The position numbers were made by a program, and so were the translations under genes. From the NCBI RefSeq assembly GCF_038039215.1, contig NZ_JBBPCL010000001.1, positions 5,270,001 through 5,334,000 on the forward strand: a DNA stretch of 64,000 nucleotides, given 5' to 3'. This document shows positions 34,042 through 42,120 of the stretch, piece after piece (position 1 is the first letter of the stretch; each line of letters starts with the position of its first letter). The notes under the pieces were generated by a model. That model saw only the letters and a program-made list of their open reading frames with translations. It searched no databases and was not told the DNA's origin. The DNA is from Pseudonocardia sp. T1-2H. GTDB lineage: Bacteria; Actinomycetota; Actinomycetes; Mycobacteriales; Pseudonocardiaceae.

Positions 34042-34695
34042 TCAGTCGTCCGCCAGCCCCTGCTCGATCGCGTACCGCACGAGCTGGGACCTGTTGTGCA
34101 GCTGCAGCTTCCGCAGCGTGTTCTGCACGTGGCTCTCCACCGTCCGGTGCGAGACGACGAGCCGCTCGCCGATCTGCCGGGCCGTCAGTCCCTTCGCGAC
34201 GAGCCGCAGCACCTCGGTCTCCCGCTCGGTCAGCGCCGGCACGGCGGGCTCCCCGGAGGCGCGCGGCCCCTCCCCCGCGAGGCGCCGGTACTCCCCGAGC
34301 ACGAGCCCGGCCAGGCCGGGGGTGAAGACCGGCACCCCGTCCGCGGTACGGCGCACGGCGTCGATCAACTCGTCGACGCCGGCGGACTTCACCAGGTAGC
34401 CGGTCGCGCCGGCCTTGAGCGCCTCCAGGACGTCCGCATGCTCGCCGCTCGCCGAGAGCACCAGGACCCTGGTCCCCGGCAGCTTCGCGAGGATGCCCGC
34501 GATCGCCTCGACCCCTGAGCCGGCGCCCAGGTTGAGGTCCATGAGCACCACCTGCGGGCGCACCGCCGGGGCGATCCGCACCGCGGCCGGCCCGTCGGCG
34601 GCGGTGGCGACGACGTCGCAGCCCCGTTCGCCCAGGTCCCGGGCCACGCCCTCGCGCCAGATCGGGTGGTCGTCGACCACCATCACGCTCACCAT
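34042..34695 (-). CDS. Two-component response regulator, NarL/LuxR family (MacR-like)
   Basis: Response regulator of 217 residues with a canonical receiver: VMVVDDHPIWREGVARDL (acidic pair), QVVLMDLNLGAGSGVEAI (phospho-acceptor) and LKAGATGYLVKSAGVDEL (lysine). The LuxR DNA-binding domain has LTERETEVLRLVAKGLTARQ and LVVSHRTVESHVQNTLRKLQ. The ATG at 34695 lies one base after the stop of the sensor kinase gene, so the two form a coupled pair. Target genes are not evident. Confidence 0.93.
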   Translation of the reverse strand: MVSVMVVDDHPIWREGVARDLGERGCDVVATAADGPAAVRIAPAVRPQVVLMDLNLGAGSGVEAIAGILAKLPGTRVLVLSASGEHADVLEALKAGATGYLVKSAGVDELIDAVRRTADGVPVFTPGLAGLVLGEYRRLAGEGPRASGEPAVPALTERETEVLRLVAKGLTARQIGERLVVSHRTVESHVQNTLRKLQLHNRSQLVRYAIEQGLADD

Positions 34696-34696
34696 G

Positions 34697-35875
34697 TCAG
34701 ACCTCCACCGGTACCCGGATGATCCACTCGGTGCCGCGACCCGGCCCGGTGTCGAGCTCGAGACTGCCGCCCAGGTCCGACACCCTTCCGCGCATGGACC
34801 GCGCCACGCCGAGCCGCCCCTGCTCCGCGGCCTCGTCCAGCCGTCCTTCGGGGATGCCCGGGCCGTCGTCCCGCACGCTGACCTCGACGCTCCTCCCGAG
34901 GTCCTCGACCAGCACCCACGCCTGCGCGTCCGGCCCGACGTGGGTCTCGACGTTCGCGAGGGCCGCGCGCACGACGGCGTCCAGCTCGGCGACCGTCCCC
35001 GCGGACAGCTCCACCGGGTGCGCGGGCGCCGAGACCGTGACCCGGCCGGACGACAGGGCACGCAGCGCAGCGGCGAGGTCACGCTTGCCGCGCCGGTCCT
35101 CCGCCGACGACCCGCTGGTCAGGAGCGTGCGCAGGGCCACCTCCTGCTCCCCCGCGAGCATCCCCAGCTCGGCCGCACCACCGCCGAGCTCCGCCCCGCG
35201 GCGGCGGACGTGGGCGAGGACCTGCAGCACGCCGTCGTGGATCGAGCGGGCCAGCCGTTCCCGTTCCGCGGCCGCCGCCCGCTCCGCGACGGCGCGGCGC
35301 ACCCGTTCCGCGGCGCGGCGCAGCACGAGCGAGGCGAACCCGACGGTCAGCCCGGCCAGCGTGAGCAGCTCGATGTCACTCAGCTCCGCCAAAGAGACCC
35401 GGGACTTGGAGACGACGAGCGCCGCCGAGATCGCCGCGGCGCCGGCCAGCCCCCCGGGCAACGTGTAGGCGACGGCGAGCGCCAGCACCGAGCCGGACGT
35501 CCAGATCGAGCCCATGCCGGGCGTCCCCAGGTCCAGCTGGTCCGGCGTGACCAGCAGCGGCGTGGTCATCATGATCCCGACGCACACCACGACGTCCGCG
35601 ACCGCGAGGAGGCCACGCCGGTCCGGGGCGTCCGGCGGGGCGCCGAGGTACCCGCGGGCCAGCACCGCGGTCCAGACGGTCATCGCGAGCAGGACGGCGG
35701 TGACACCGACCGGCGAGGTGTAGGAGCCCAGGCGCCACAGCGCGACCCCGATGACGGTGACGAGCGTCAGCACCCGGAAGGCGATCACCCCGCGCCAGAG
35801 GGGTTCGAGGGGACGCTCCACGTCAGCCAGTGTGACCTGCGAGGTCAAGATCCCTCGAGGAGAGGAGGCGAGCAC
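34697..35875 (-). CDS. MacS-type sensor histidine kinase
   Basis: Membrane sensor of 392 residues. About five hydrophobic segments between 30 and 185 form a DUF5931-like sensory region. They are followed by a coiled segment and a HisKA_3 domain with H213 in ERLARSIHDGVLQVLAHV, and an HATPase domain with ALANVETHV, VRDDGPGIPEGRLDEA and GRLGVARSMRGRVSDLGG. The architecture matches the actinobacterial MacS kinases paired with LuxR-type regulators. The GTG at 35875 is chosen because of a GGGAGGA ribosome-binding site eight bases upstream; a TTG at 35848 is the alternative. Confidence 0.9.
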   Translation of the reverse strand: MLASSPRGILTSQVTLADVERPLEPLWRGVIAFRVLTLVTVIGVALWRLGSYTSPVGVTAVLLAMTVWTAVLARGYLGAPPDAPDRRGLLAVADVVVCVGIMMTTPLLVTPDQLDLGTPGMGSIWTSGSVLALAVAYTLPGGLAGAAAISAALVVSKSRVSLAELSDIELLTLAGLTVGFASLVLRRAAERVRRAVAERAAAAERERLARSIHDGVLQVLAHVRRRGAELGGGAAELGMLAGEQEVALRTLLTSGSSAEDRRGKRDLAAALRALSSGRVTVSAPAHPVELSAGTVAELDAVVRAALANVETHVGPDAQAWVLVEDLGRSVEVSVRDDGPGIPEGRLDEAAEQGRLGVARSMRGRVSDLGGSLELDTGPGRGTEWIIRVPVEV

Positions 35876-35919
35876 GCTGCCGATCCTCCCGGCCTGGTGA
35901 GGCCATCGGATCCGCAGGA

Positions 35920-36879
35920 CTACGGACTCGGCTTCGTTCCTGTGACCAGGGCGTTGTAGAACCAGCCGCGCGGGACCACCCGGGAGAGCACGTGCTCGTC
36001 GAGCCAGGAGAGCCGCTGCCAGCCGTGGTAGGCGAACATCGCCCAGCGCAGGCCGAGCCTCCCCGCCGGGACGGCCGCCTCGAACGTCCGCACCGGCCAG
36101 CCGAGCATGGCCGCGCTGAACTCCTCGGTGGCGACGCGGACCTGCCGGGCGCCGGCGCGTTGCGCCGTGCGCTCCAGGTCGTCCGGGTCGAACGTGTGGA
36201 TGTCCACGACGGACTCGAGCGCCGCGGCGCGCGAGGACTCGTCCAGCTCGGCCTGCGGGCGCCGCCAGCCCTTCAGCGGGCCGAGCTTCGTGAGCGTCGT
36301 CGTGGCCTTCCAGGTGAGCTGCCCGAGCTTGCGGGCGTAGGCGTCCCCGACGGTCGTCGGCTCGCCCGCGAAGACGAACCGGCCCCCCGGCCTGAGCACG
36401 CGCAGCACCTCGCGCAGGGACGCCTCGACGTCCGGGATGTGGTGCAGCACGGCATGCCCGACGACGAGGTCGAAGGTGTCGTCGTCGTAGGGGATCCGCT
36501 CGGCGTCCGCGACCCGGCCGTCGACGTCCAGGCCGAGGTGCCCGGCGTTGCGCAGCGCGGCCTGGACCATGCCGGGCGAGAGGTCGGTGACCGAGCCCTG
36601 CTTCGCGACGCCCGCCTGCATCAGGTTGAGCAGGAAGAACCCGGTGCCGGAGCCGAGCTCCAGCGCCCGCTCGTAGGGCCGGCCGTCCCAGCCGCTGACG
36701 AGCCGGAAGCGCCCGGCGGCGTAGTCGATGCAGCGCTGGTCGTAGCTGATCGACCACTTCTCGTCGTAGGTGCCCGCCTCCCAGTCGTGGTAGAGGACGT
36801 TGGCGAGCTTCGGATTGCGCCACGCGGCCTCGACCTGCTCGGCCGTCGCGTGCGGTGTGGGAGCCGGGTCCGTACTCAT
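35920..36879 (-). CDS. SAM-dependent methyltransferase
   Basis: Class I methyltransferase of 319 residues. Motif I is ALELGSGTGFFLLNLMQAGV, followed by GSVTDLSPGMVQAALRNAG and DTFDLVVGHAVLHHIPDVEA. The VLRPGGRFVFAGEPTTVGDA segment closes the Rossmann core. The C-terminal 100 residues contain VRTFEAAVPAGRLGLRWAMF and SWLDEHVLSRVVPRGWFYNA, possibly peripheral membrane contacts. Methyltransferases of this layout are common single genes in actinobacteria, with unknown substrates. The ATG at 36879 is well placed. It lies downstream of RNase Z with hairpins in between. Confidence 0.82.
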   Translation of the reverse strand: MSTDPAPTPHATAEQVEAAWRNPKLANVLYHDWEAGTYDEKWSISYDQRCIDYAAGRFRLVSGWDGRPYERALELGSGTGFFLLNLMQAGVAKQGSVTDLSPGMVQAALRNAGHLGLDVDGRVADAERIPYDDDTFDLVVGHAVLHHIPDVEASLREVLRVLRPGGRFVFAGEPTTVGDAYARKLGQLTWKATTTLTKLGPLKGWRRPQAELDESSRAAALESVVDIHTFDPDDLERTAQRAGARQVRVATEEFSAAMLGWPVRTFEAAVPAGRLGLRWAMFAYHGWQRLSWLDEHVLSRVVPRGWFYNALVTGTKPSP

Positions 36880-36899
36880 GAGTAGAAACCCTAACCCCT

Positions 36900-36939
36900 G
36901 TGCGCGCGCAGCCTCGCTGGAACGAGGCTGCGCGCGCAC
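36900..36939 (-). terminator. Hairpin between RNase Z and methyltransferase genes
   Basis: A perfect 17-bp stem (36900-36916 with 36923-36939) of the form GTGCGCGCGCAGCCTCG encloses a 6-nt loop CTGGAA. A second hairpin at 36955-36990 (CGGAGAACG/CGTTCTCCG, with an inner CCCAC/GTGGG stem) overlaps the end of the RNase Z gene. Together they probably terminate the RNase Z transcript. Confidence 0.65.
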
Positions 36940-36977
36940 GACCCCTGCTGACCTCGGAGAACGCCCACCTGTGGGCC

Positions 36978-37916
36978 TCAGCGTTCTCCGTGCCGGCCGG
37001 GCTCGCTGACGCGCCGCTTCGGCACCGGGACCCGCATGAGGTCCGCGGCGACCACCACCTCGCCGCCGAACACCGCCCGCGCCTGGTCCGTGAACCGCTC
37101 CGGCTCGGTGTAGCGCTGCGAGAAGTGCGTCAGGACGAGCGTGCGCACCCCGCACTCGGCCGCCACGGACGCGGCCTGCCCGACCGTCAGGTGGCCGTAG
37201 TCCCGGGCGAGGGCGACGTCCTCGTCGAGGAAGGTGGACTCGATCACCAGCATGTCCACGCCCTCGGCGAGCGCGTAGACGCCGTCGCAGAGCCGGGTGT
37301 CCATGACGAACGCGAAGCGCTGGCCGGGTCGCGGTGCGCTGACGTCGGCGAGCCGGACGTCGCCGAGCCGGCCGGTCCGCTGCAGCTCCCCGACCGCGGG
37401 CCCGGCGATGCCGGCCGCCGCCAGTCGCTCGGGCAGCATCCGGACGCCGTCGGGTTCGACGAGCCGGTAGCCGAACGCCTCGACGGGGTGGTCCAGGCGT
37501 CGCGTCTCCAGCGTGCCGAAGGAGTCGAGGGCGATCGGGCCGTCCCCGTCGATCGGGTGTTCCCGCAGGTCCGCGGACTCCCGGTAGGACGACGCGTACC
37601 GCAGCCGGGCGAAGTACTCCGCGCCGGACGCGGGGTAGTGGGCGTGCACGGGATGCGGGACCTGGTCCAGCGAGAGCCGTTGGACGACGCCCGGGACGCC
37701 GAGGCAGTGGTCGCCGTGGAAGTGCGTGAGGCAGATCCGGGTGATCACGCTCGCGGGAACGCCGGCGAGCAGCATCTGGCGCTGGCTGCCCTCGCCGGGG
37801 TCGAGGAGGAACCCCTGGTCGTCCCAGCGCAGCAGGTAACCGTTGTGGTTGCGGTGCCGGGTGGGGGCCTGGCTCGCGGTCCCGAGCACCACCAACTCCC
37901 GCGCCGCCACGGACAC
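36978..37916 (-). CDS. rnz: Ribonuclease Z
   Basis: tRNA 3'-processing endonuclease of 312 residues in the metallo-beta-lactamase superfamily. The zinc motif [10 protein letters not shown] is at residues 64-73. It begins with [20 protein letters not shown], where standard RNase Z has a glycine-rich first strand followed by the loop T-x-[27 protein letters not shown] and [10 protein letters not shown] complete the metal and catalytic sites. It starts at a GTG, either 37916 or the in-frame 37910. Length and motifs are complete. Confidence 0.92.
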   Translation of the reverse strand: MSVAARELVVLGTASQAPTRHRNHNGYLLRWDDQGFLLDPGEGSQRQMLLAGVPASVITRICLTHFHGDHCLGVPGVVQRLSLDQVPHPVHAHYPASGAEYFARLRYASSYRESADLREHPIDGDGPIALDSFGTLETRRLDHPVEAFGYRLVEPDGVRMLPERLAAAGIAGPAVGELQRTGRLGDVRLADVSAPRPGQRFAFVMDTRLCDGVYALAEGVDMLVIESTFLDEDVALARDYGHLTVGQAASVAAECGVRTLVLTHFSQRYTEPERFTDQARAVFGGEVVVAADLMRVPVPKRRVSEPGRHGER

Positions 37917-37938
37917 GACGCTACCCGGCCGCCCGGAT

Positions 37939-37988
37939 GCACGAGCGGCACCTTCGTGCGGTAGGTCTGCACAAGGTGCCGCTCGTGC
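37939..37988 (-). terminator. Long-stem hairpin between enoyl-CoA hydratase and RNase Z genes
   Basis: Perfect 16-bp arms GCACGAGCGGCACCTT (37939-37954) and their inverse (37973-37988) enclose an 18-nt loop that can itself pair GTGC with GCAC. It lies 14 bases past the hydratase stop on the minus strand and just before the RNase Z start. Terminator is the simplest reading. Confidence 0.65.
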
Positions 37989-38001
37989 GGAAGAAGCAGG
38001 G

Positions 38002-38781
38002 TCAGCGGCCGGTGAAACTCGCCTTGCCCGGGCCGTTCTCGACGAACGACGCCATCCCCGCGCTCGCGTCGTCGGTGGCGAAGACGCCCGCGAACAGTTC
38101 GGACTCGATGTCCAGGCCGGTGCGCAGGTCCGTGTCCAGGCCGCCGTCGATCGCCTTCTTGGCGGCCGCGTAGGCCAGCCGGGGGCCACTGGTGAACTGC
38201 GAGACGTACTCGACGGCGCGGGAGTAGACCTCGTCCGCGGGCACGACCTCGTCGACCAGGCCGATGGCGAGCGCCTCCTCGGCGCCGACGAAGCGGCCGG
38301 TGTAGATCAGGTCCTTGGCCCGCGACGGGCCGATCAGCCGCGCGAGCCGCTGTGTACCACCGCCGCCGGGAAAGATGCCGAGCAGGATCTCCGGGAAGCC
38401 GAGCTTGGCGTTGTCCCCGACGATCCGGCGGTCCGCCCCGAGCGCGACCTCCAGGCCGCCGCCGAGCGCGAACCCGGTGACGGCCGCGACCGTCGGCTTC
38501 GGGATCGTGGAGATCGCTCCCAACCCGGCGGACAGCTTGCGGGCGACGGGCGCCACGTCCGAGTAGGACATCGTCGCCATCTCCTTGACGTCCGCGCCGG
38601 CCGCGAGCACCTTCTCGCCGCCGTAGACGATCACCGCGCGCACGTCGTCCCGGACGGTGGCCTCCTCGGCCACGACGAGCAGCTCCTGCTGCACCTGGCG
38701 GTTGAGCGCGTTCATGGGCGGCCGGTCCAGCCGGATCGTGCCCACCCCGTTGTCGACCTCGAGCCTCACGAATTCGGTCAC
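38002..38781 (-). CDS. Enoyl-CoA hydratase/isomerase family protein
   Basis: Crotonase-fold enzyme of 259 residues acting on acyl-CoA. The first oxyanion-hole region is [16 protein letters not shown]. The second is [20 protein letters not shown], followed by [20 protein letters not shown] with the catalytic glutamate region. [10 protein letters not shown] and [16 protein letters not shown] are the usual C-terminal elements. The GTG at 38781 is the plausible start. Whether it acts in beta-oxidation or a specific degradative pathway is not evident from the neighbours. Confidence 0.9.
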   Translation of the reverse strand: MTEFVRLEVDNGVGTIRLDRPPMNALNRQVQQELLVVAEEATVRDDVRAVIVYGGEKVLAAGADVKEMATMSYSDVAPVARKLSAGLGAISTIPKPTVAAVTGFALGGGLEVALGADRRIVGDNAKLGFPEILLGIFPGGGGTQRLARLIGPSRAKDLIYTGRFVGAEEALAIGLVDEVVPADEVYSRAVEYVSQFTSGPRLAYAAAKKAIDGGLDTDLRTGLDIESELFAGVFATDDASAGMASFVENGPGKASFTGR

Positions 38782-38860
38782 GCCGGGGACCCTACTTTGC
38801 GCCTGCGGCGCTCGTGCGCGGTTGTCGTCGTCCTGGCGACGAGAAGCGCGCACAGGCGGG

Positions 38861-39691
38861 TCAGCGCAACCAGGCGGTGAACCGGCCCCGGCGGCGCTGC
38901 ACGGCGAGCGGCAGGCCGAAGGTCTCGGAGAGGTTGTCGTCGGTGAGCACGTCGTCGAGCAGCCCCGCCGCGACCACCCGGCCGTCCCGGAGCAGCAGCC
39001 CGTGCGTGTACCCCGGCGGGATCTCCTCGACGTGGTGCGTCACCAGCACGGACGCGGGCGCGTCCGGGTCCATGGCCAGCGCGGAGAGCCGGGACACCAG
39101 GTCCTCGCGGCCGCCGAGGTCCAGGCCGGCCGCGGGCTCGTCGAGCAGCAGGAGCTCGGGGTCCGTCATCATCGCGCGGGCGATGAGCGTGCGCTTGCGC
39201 TCGCCCTCGGACAGCGTGCGCCACTCCCGGTCCGCGAGCCGCCCGACGCCCAGGGCGTCCAGCAGGTGGCGGGCGCGGTCCGTGTCCTGGGCGTCGTAGC
39301 GCTCGCGCCAACGGCCGAGCACGCCGTACCCGGCGCTGACCACGACGTCGGACACGATCTCGTCCCCCGGCACGCGGGTGCCGAGGTTGGCCGAGGTCAG
39401 GCCGATCCGGGGGCGCAGCTCGGTGAGGTTCACCCTGCCGAGCCGGTCCCCGAGCAGGTCGACCGTGCCGGCGGTGGGGTGCATCTCGGCGGAGGCCAGG
39501 CGCAACAGAGTGGTCTTGCCGGCGCCGTTCGGTCCGAGGACGACCCAGCGCTCGTCGAGCTCGACGTCCCAGGCGACGGAGTGGAGCAGGGTCGTGGGGC
39601 CCCGCCGCACCGTCACGTCCTCCATCCGGATCACCAGATCCGAGAGCTCGGGTGTGACGCTGTCCGCGGCGGGCGATCCGGGGTGACTCAC
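38861..39691 (-). CDS. ABC transporter ATP-binding protein
   Basis: ATP-binding cassette of 276 residues with Walker A GPNGAGKTTLLRLA (53-66), the signature LSEGERKRTLIARAMM, Walker B PELLLLDEPAAGLDLGGRED and the switch histidine in VLVTHHVEEIPPGYTHGLLL. The modified signature and the closing GLLLRDGRVVAAG segment recall the ModF/YjjK-like soluble ATPases common in actinobacteria. No permease gene is adjacent, so it may be a stand-alone ATPase or pair with a distant permease. The GTG at 39691 is 19 bases from the divergent glgX start. Confidence 0.9.
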   Translation of the reverse strand: MSHPGSPAADSVTPELSDLVIRMEDVTVRRGPTTLLHSVAWDVELDERWVVLGPNGAGKTTLLRLASAEMHPTAGTVDLLGDRLGRVNLTELRPRIGLTSANLGTRVPGDEIVSDVVVSAGYGVLGRWRERYDAQDTDRARHLLDALGVGRLADREWRTLSEGERKRTLIARAMMTDPELLLLDEPAAGLDLGGREDLVSRLSALAMDPDAPASVLVTHHVEEIPPGYTHGLLLRDGRVVAAGLLDDVLTDDNLSETFGLPLAVQRRRGRFTAWLR

Positions 39692-39710
39692 CCCCCTATC
39701 CTGACCGATC

Positions 39711-41720
39711 GTGCCGGTCTTCCCGTTGGGTGCCCACGCCGACTCTCGCGGCGTCCGCTTCGCAGTCGCCTCCACCAGCGCGGACGTCGTGGAGGTGTGC
39801 CTGGTCGACGGCGGCCCCGGCGCGCTGACCGAGCGGCGGGTCGAGCTGCTCGAGCACACCTTCGGCGTGTGGCACGGGCACATCCCCGACGTGCGGCCCG
39901 GGCAGCGCTACGGCTACCGGGTGCACGGCCCGTACCGGCCGTGGGAGGGCACGCGGGCGAACCCGCACAAGATCCTCGTGGACCCCTACGCCCGCCGGAT
40001 CACCGGCCGCGTCGACGATCTCGACGCCGCGCGCGGCTGGGTCGGGGACCCGATGACCGGCCCGCCCAGCACGGTGGACTCGCTGGGCCACGTGCCGCTG
40101 TCCGTCGTCGAGGAGCCGTTGGCCCTGTCGGCGCCGCCGCGGCCGGAGATCCCGTGGTCCGAGACGGTGATCTCGGAGCTGCACGTCCGCGGGTTCACGA
40201 AGCTGCATCCCGAGGTGCCGCCGGAGCACCGCGGGACCTACCTCGGGCTCGCGCACCCGGCCGTGATCGAGCACCTGACGAAGATCGGCGTCACGGCCGT
40301 CGAGCTCCTCCCGGTGATGGCCAGCGCCGCCGAGCCCGCCCTCGTGGAGCGCGGGATGGCGAACTACTGGGGCTACTCGACCCTCGGCTTCCTCGCCCCG
40401 CACGGCGGCTATGCGAGCGTGCCCGGCCAGGAGATCGCCGAGTTCCGGACGATGGTCGAGGCGCTGCACGCGGCCCGGATCGAGGTGATCCTCGACGTCG
40501 TCCCGAACCACACGTGCGAGGGCGGCGTCGGCGGCATGACGCTCTCCTACCGCGGCCTCGACGCCCCGGCGTACTACTCGCTCGGCGGCAGCGGCCACGA
40601 CGCGGACATCACCGGCTGCGGCAACACCCTCGACGCGGGCTCCCCGACCGTCATCCGGCTGGTCTGCGACGCGCTGCGGCACTGGGTGCTGGCGTTCGGC
40701 GTCGACGGGTTCCGGATCGACCTCGCGTCCGTGCTCGGCCGGCCGCGCTCGGGCGCCTTCGACCCGAACTCCGCGCTGCTCACCGCGATCGCGGTGGACC
40801 CGGTCCTGTCGACGACCAAGCTCGTCGCCGAGCCCTGGGACGCCACCGGCGAGGGCTACCGGGTCGGCGGGTTCGGGGTCGCGTGGTCGGAGTGGAACGG
40901 CCGCTACCGGGACGCGGTGCGGGACTTCTGGCGCGGCCACGGCCGGATCTCCGAGCTCGCCTCCCGGCTGACCGGCAGCTCGGACATCTACGGGCTCTCG
41001 GGGCGCCGGCCGTGGGCGTCGGTCAACTTCGTGACCGCGCACGACGGCTTCACCCTGCGCGACCTCGTGTCCTACGAGCGTAAGCACAACGAGGGCAACG
41101 GCGAGGGCAACCGGGACGGCACGGACGACAACCGGTCGCAGAACTTCGGCGCGGAGGGCGAGACGACCTCCCCGGTGATCAAGGAGCGCCGGCTCGCGAC
41201 CACCCGCGCGATGCTCGCGACCCTGCTGCTCTCCATCGGGACACCGATGATCGTCGGGGGCGACGAGCGGTGGCGGACCCAGGGCGGTAACAACAACGCG
41301 TACTGCCGCGACGACGAGACGTCCTGGGTGGACTGGACGGACACCTCCGAGGCCGCGCTGATGGAGGCGTTCACCGCCCGGGTCGCGGCGATCCGCCGCG
41401 AGTCCCCGGTGCTGCACCGGGACCAGTTCTACGTCGACGGCGAGGTGCTCTGGTGGCACCCGTCTGGCCGGCCGATGGAGGACGGGGACTGGCACGACGG
41501 CGACGCCCGCACCCTCGCGGTCGTGCTCGCGGACTACTACCTGCTGCTGATGCACGCGGGCGACGGCGCGGCGGCCTGCACGCTGCCGAAGGACCACGAC
41601 TACGAGCCCGTCCTGGACAGCACGGTCACGGACGGGACCCCGGCCAGCACCCGGCCGTTGAGGGGCGGGGCGACGATCACCCTGCCGCCGCGCTCCGTGC
41701 TGCTCCTCCGGAGCCTGTGA
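39711..41720 (+). CDS. glgX: Glycogen debranching enzyme GlgX (TreX-type)
   Basis: GH13 isoamylase-type debranching enzyme of 669 residues that removes alpha-1,6 side chains left by phosphorylase. An N-terminal CBM48 domain (about 1-120, GVRFAVASTSADVVEVCLVD) precedes the barrel. The catalytic residues lie in FGVDGFRIDLASVLG (nucleophile), TKLVAEPWDATGEGY (acid/base) and VTAHDGFTLRDLVSYERKHN. It starts with GTG at 39711. A GTGGAACCTCG hairpin follows three bases past the stop. The position next to GlgP and GlgE fits glycogen turnover. Confidence 0.94.
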   Translation: MPVFPLGAHADSRGVRFAVASTSADVVEVCLVDGGPGALTERRVELLEHTFGVWHGHIPDVRPGQRYGYRVHGPYRPWEGTRANPHKILVDPYARRITGRVDDLDAARGWVGDPMTGPPSTVDSLGHVPLSVVEEPLALSAPPRPEIPWSETVISELHVRGFTKLHPEVPPEHRGTYLGLAHPAVIEHLTKIGVTAVELLPVMASAAEPALVERGMANYWGYSTLGFLAPHGGYASVPGQEIAEFRTMVEALHAARIEVILDVVPNHTCEGGVGGMTLSYRGLDAPAYYSLGGSGHDADITGCGNTLDAGSPTVIRLVCDALRHWVLAFGVDGFRIDLASVLGRPRSGAFDPNSALLTAIAVDPVLSTTKLVAEPWDATGEGYRVGGFGVAWSEWNGRYRDAVRDFWRGHGRISELASRLTGSSDIYGLSGRRPWASVNFVTAHDGFTLRDLVSYERKHNEGNGEGNRDGTDDNRSQNFGAEGETTSPVIKERRLATTRAMLATLLLSIGTPMIVGGDERWRTQGGNNNAYCRDDETSWVDWTDTSEAALMEAFTARVAAIRRESPVLHRDQFYVDGEVLWWHPSGRPMEDGDWHDGDARTLAVVLADYYLLLMHAGDGAAACTLPKDHDYEPVLDSTVTDGTPASTRPLRGGATITLPPRSVLLLRSL

Positions 41721-41722
41721 GC

Positions 41723-41750
41723 GTGGAACCTCGCGAGAACGAGGTTCCAC
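41723..41750 (+). terminator. Hairpin terminator after glgX
   Basis: Perfect 11-bp stem GTGGAACCTCG (41723-41733) with CGAGGTTCCAC (41740-41750) and a loop containing GAGA, immediately after the glgX stop. It is nearly identical to the hairpin at 42077-42118, so the element is duplicated. Confidence 0.72.
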
Positions 41751-41823
41751 CCGCACGACCCCAGCTGAGCTGCGAAGACGTCGGCGGTGACCGGCGTGCG
41801 GTCCGCGGCGTAATCTGCTGCCC

Positions 41824-42051
41824 ATGCCGCGCTACGAGTTCCGCTGCCGGGAGTGCACCACGACGTTCGAGGTCGACCGGCCGATGGCCGCCGCCTCGGA
41901 CCCAGCGGACTGCCCGCACGGGCACGCCGACACCGTCAAGCTGCTCTCGACGGTCGCGCTCGGCGGCCGGGCCGGCGGCGCCGGCGCACCCCGGCCCGCG
42001 ATGGCGCCCGCCGGCGGCGGGGGCTGCTGCGGCGGCGGTTGCTGCGGCTGA
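41824..42051 (+). CDS. FmdB-family zinc ribbon protein
   Basis: Small protein of 75 residues. It opens MPRYEFRCRECTTTFEVDRP with the Cys-x2-Cys pair of a zinc ribbon, and a second metal site DCPHGHADTVKLLSTVALGG completes it. The C-terminus is Gly/Cys-rich (GGGGCCGGGCCG), which is usual for actinobacterial FmdB-family regulatory proteins. The function is generally unknown; a regulatory or metal-sensing role is proposed for the family. Start ATG at 41824. Confidence 0.88.
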   Translation: MPRYEFRCRECTTTFEVDRPMAAASDPADCPHGHADTVKLLSTVALGGRAGGAGAPRPAMAPAGGGGCCGGGCCG

Positions 42052-42076
42052 CGCGTTTCCCCTGGTCAGCGGGGGT

Positions 42077-42118
42077 TGTGCGCGTGGAACCTCGTGAGAA
42101 CGAGGTTCCACGCGCACA
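42077..42118. terminator. Bidirectional hairpin terminator with GAGA tetraloop
   Basis: A perfect 19-bp stem (42077-42095 with 42100-42118), TGTGCGCGTGGAACCTCGT on the left arm, closed by a GNRA-type GAGA loop. It lies between the convergent stops of the FmdB gene and glgP, two bases from the latter. Confidence 0.82.
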
Positions 42119-42120
42119 GG

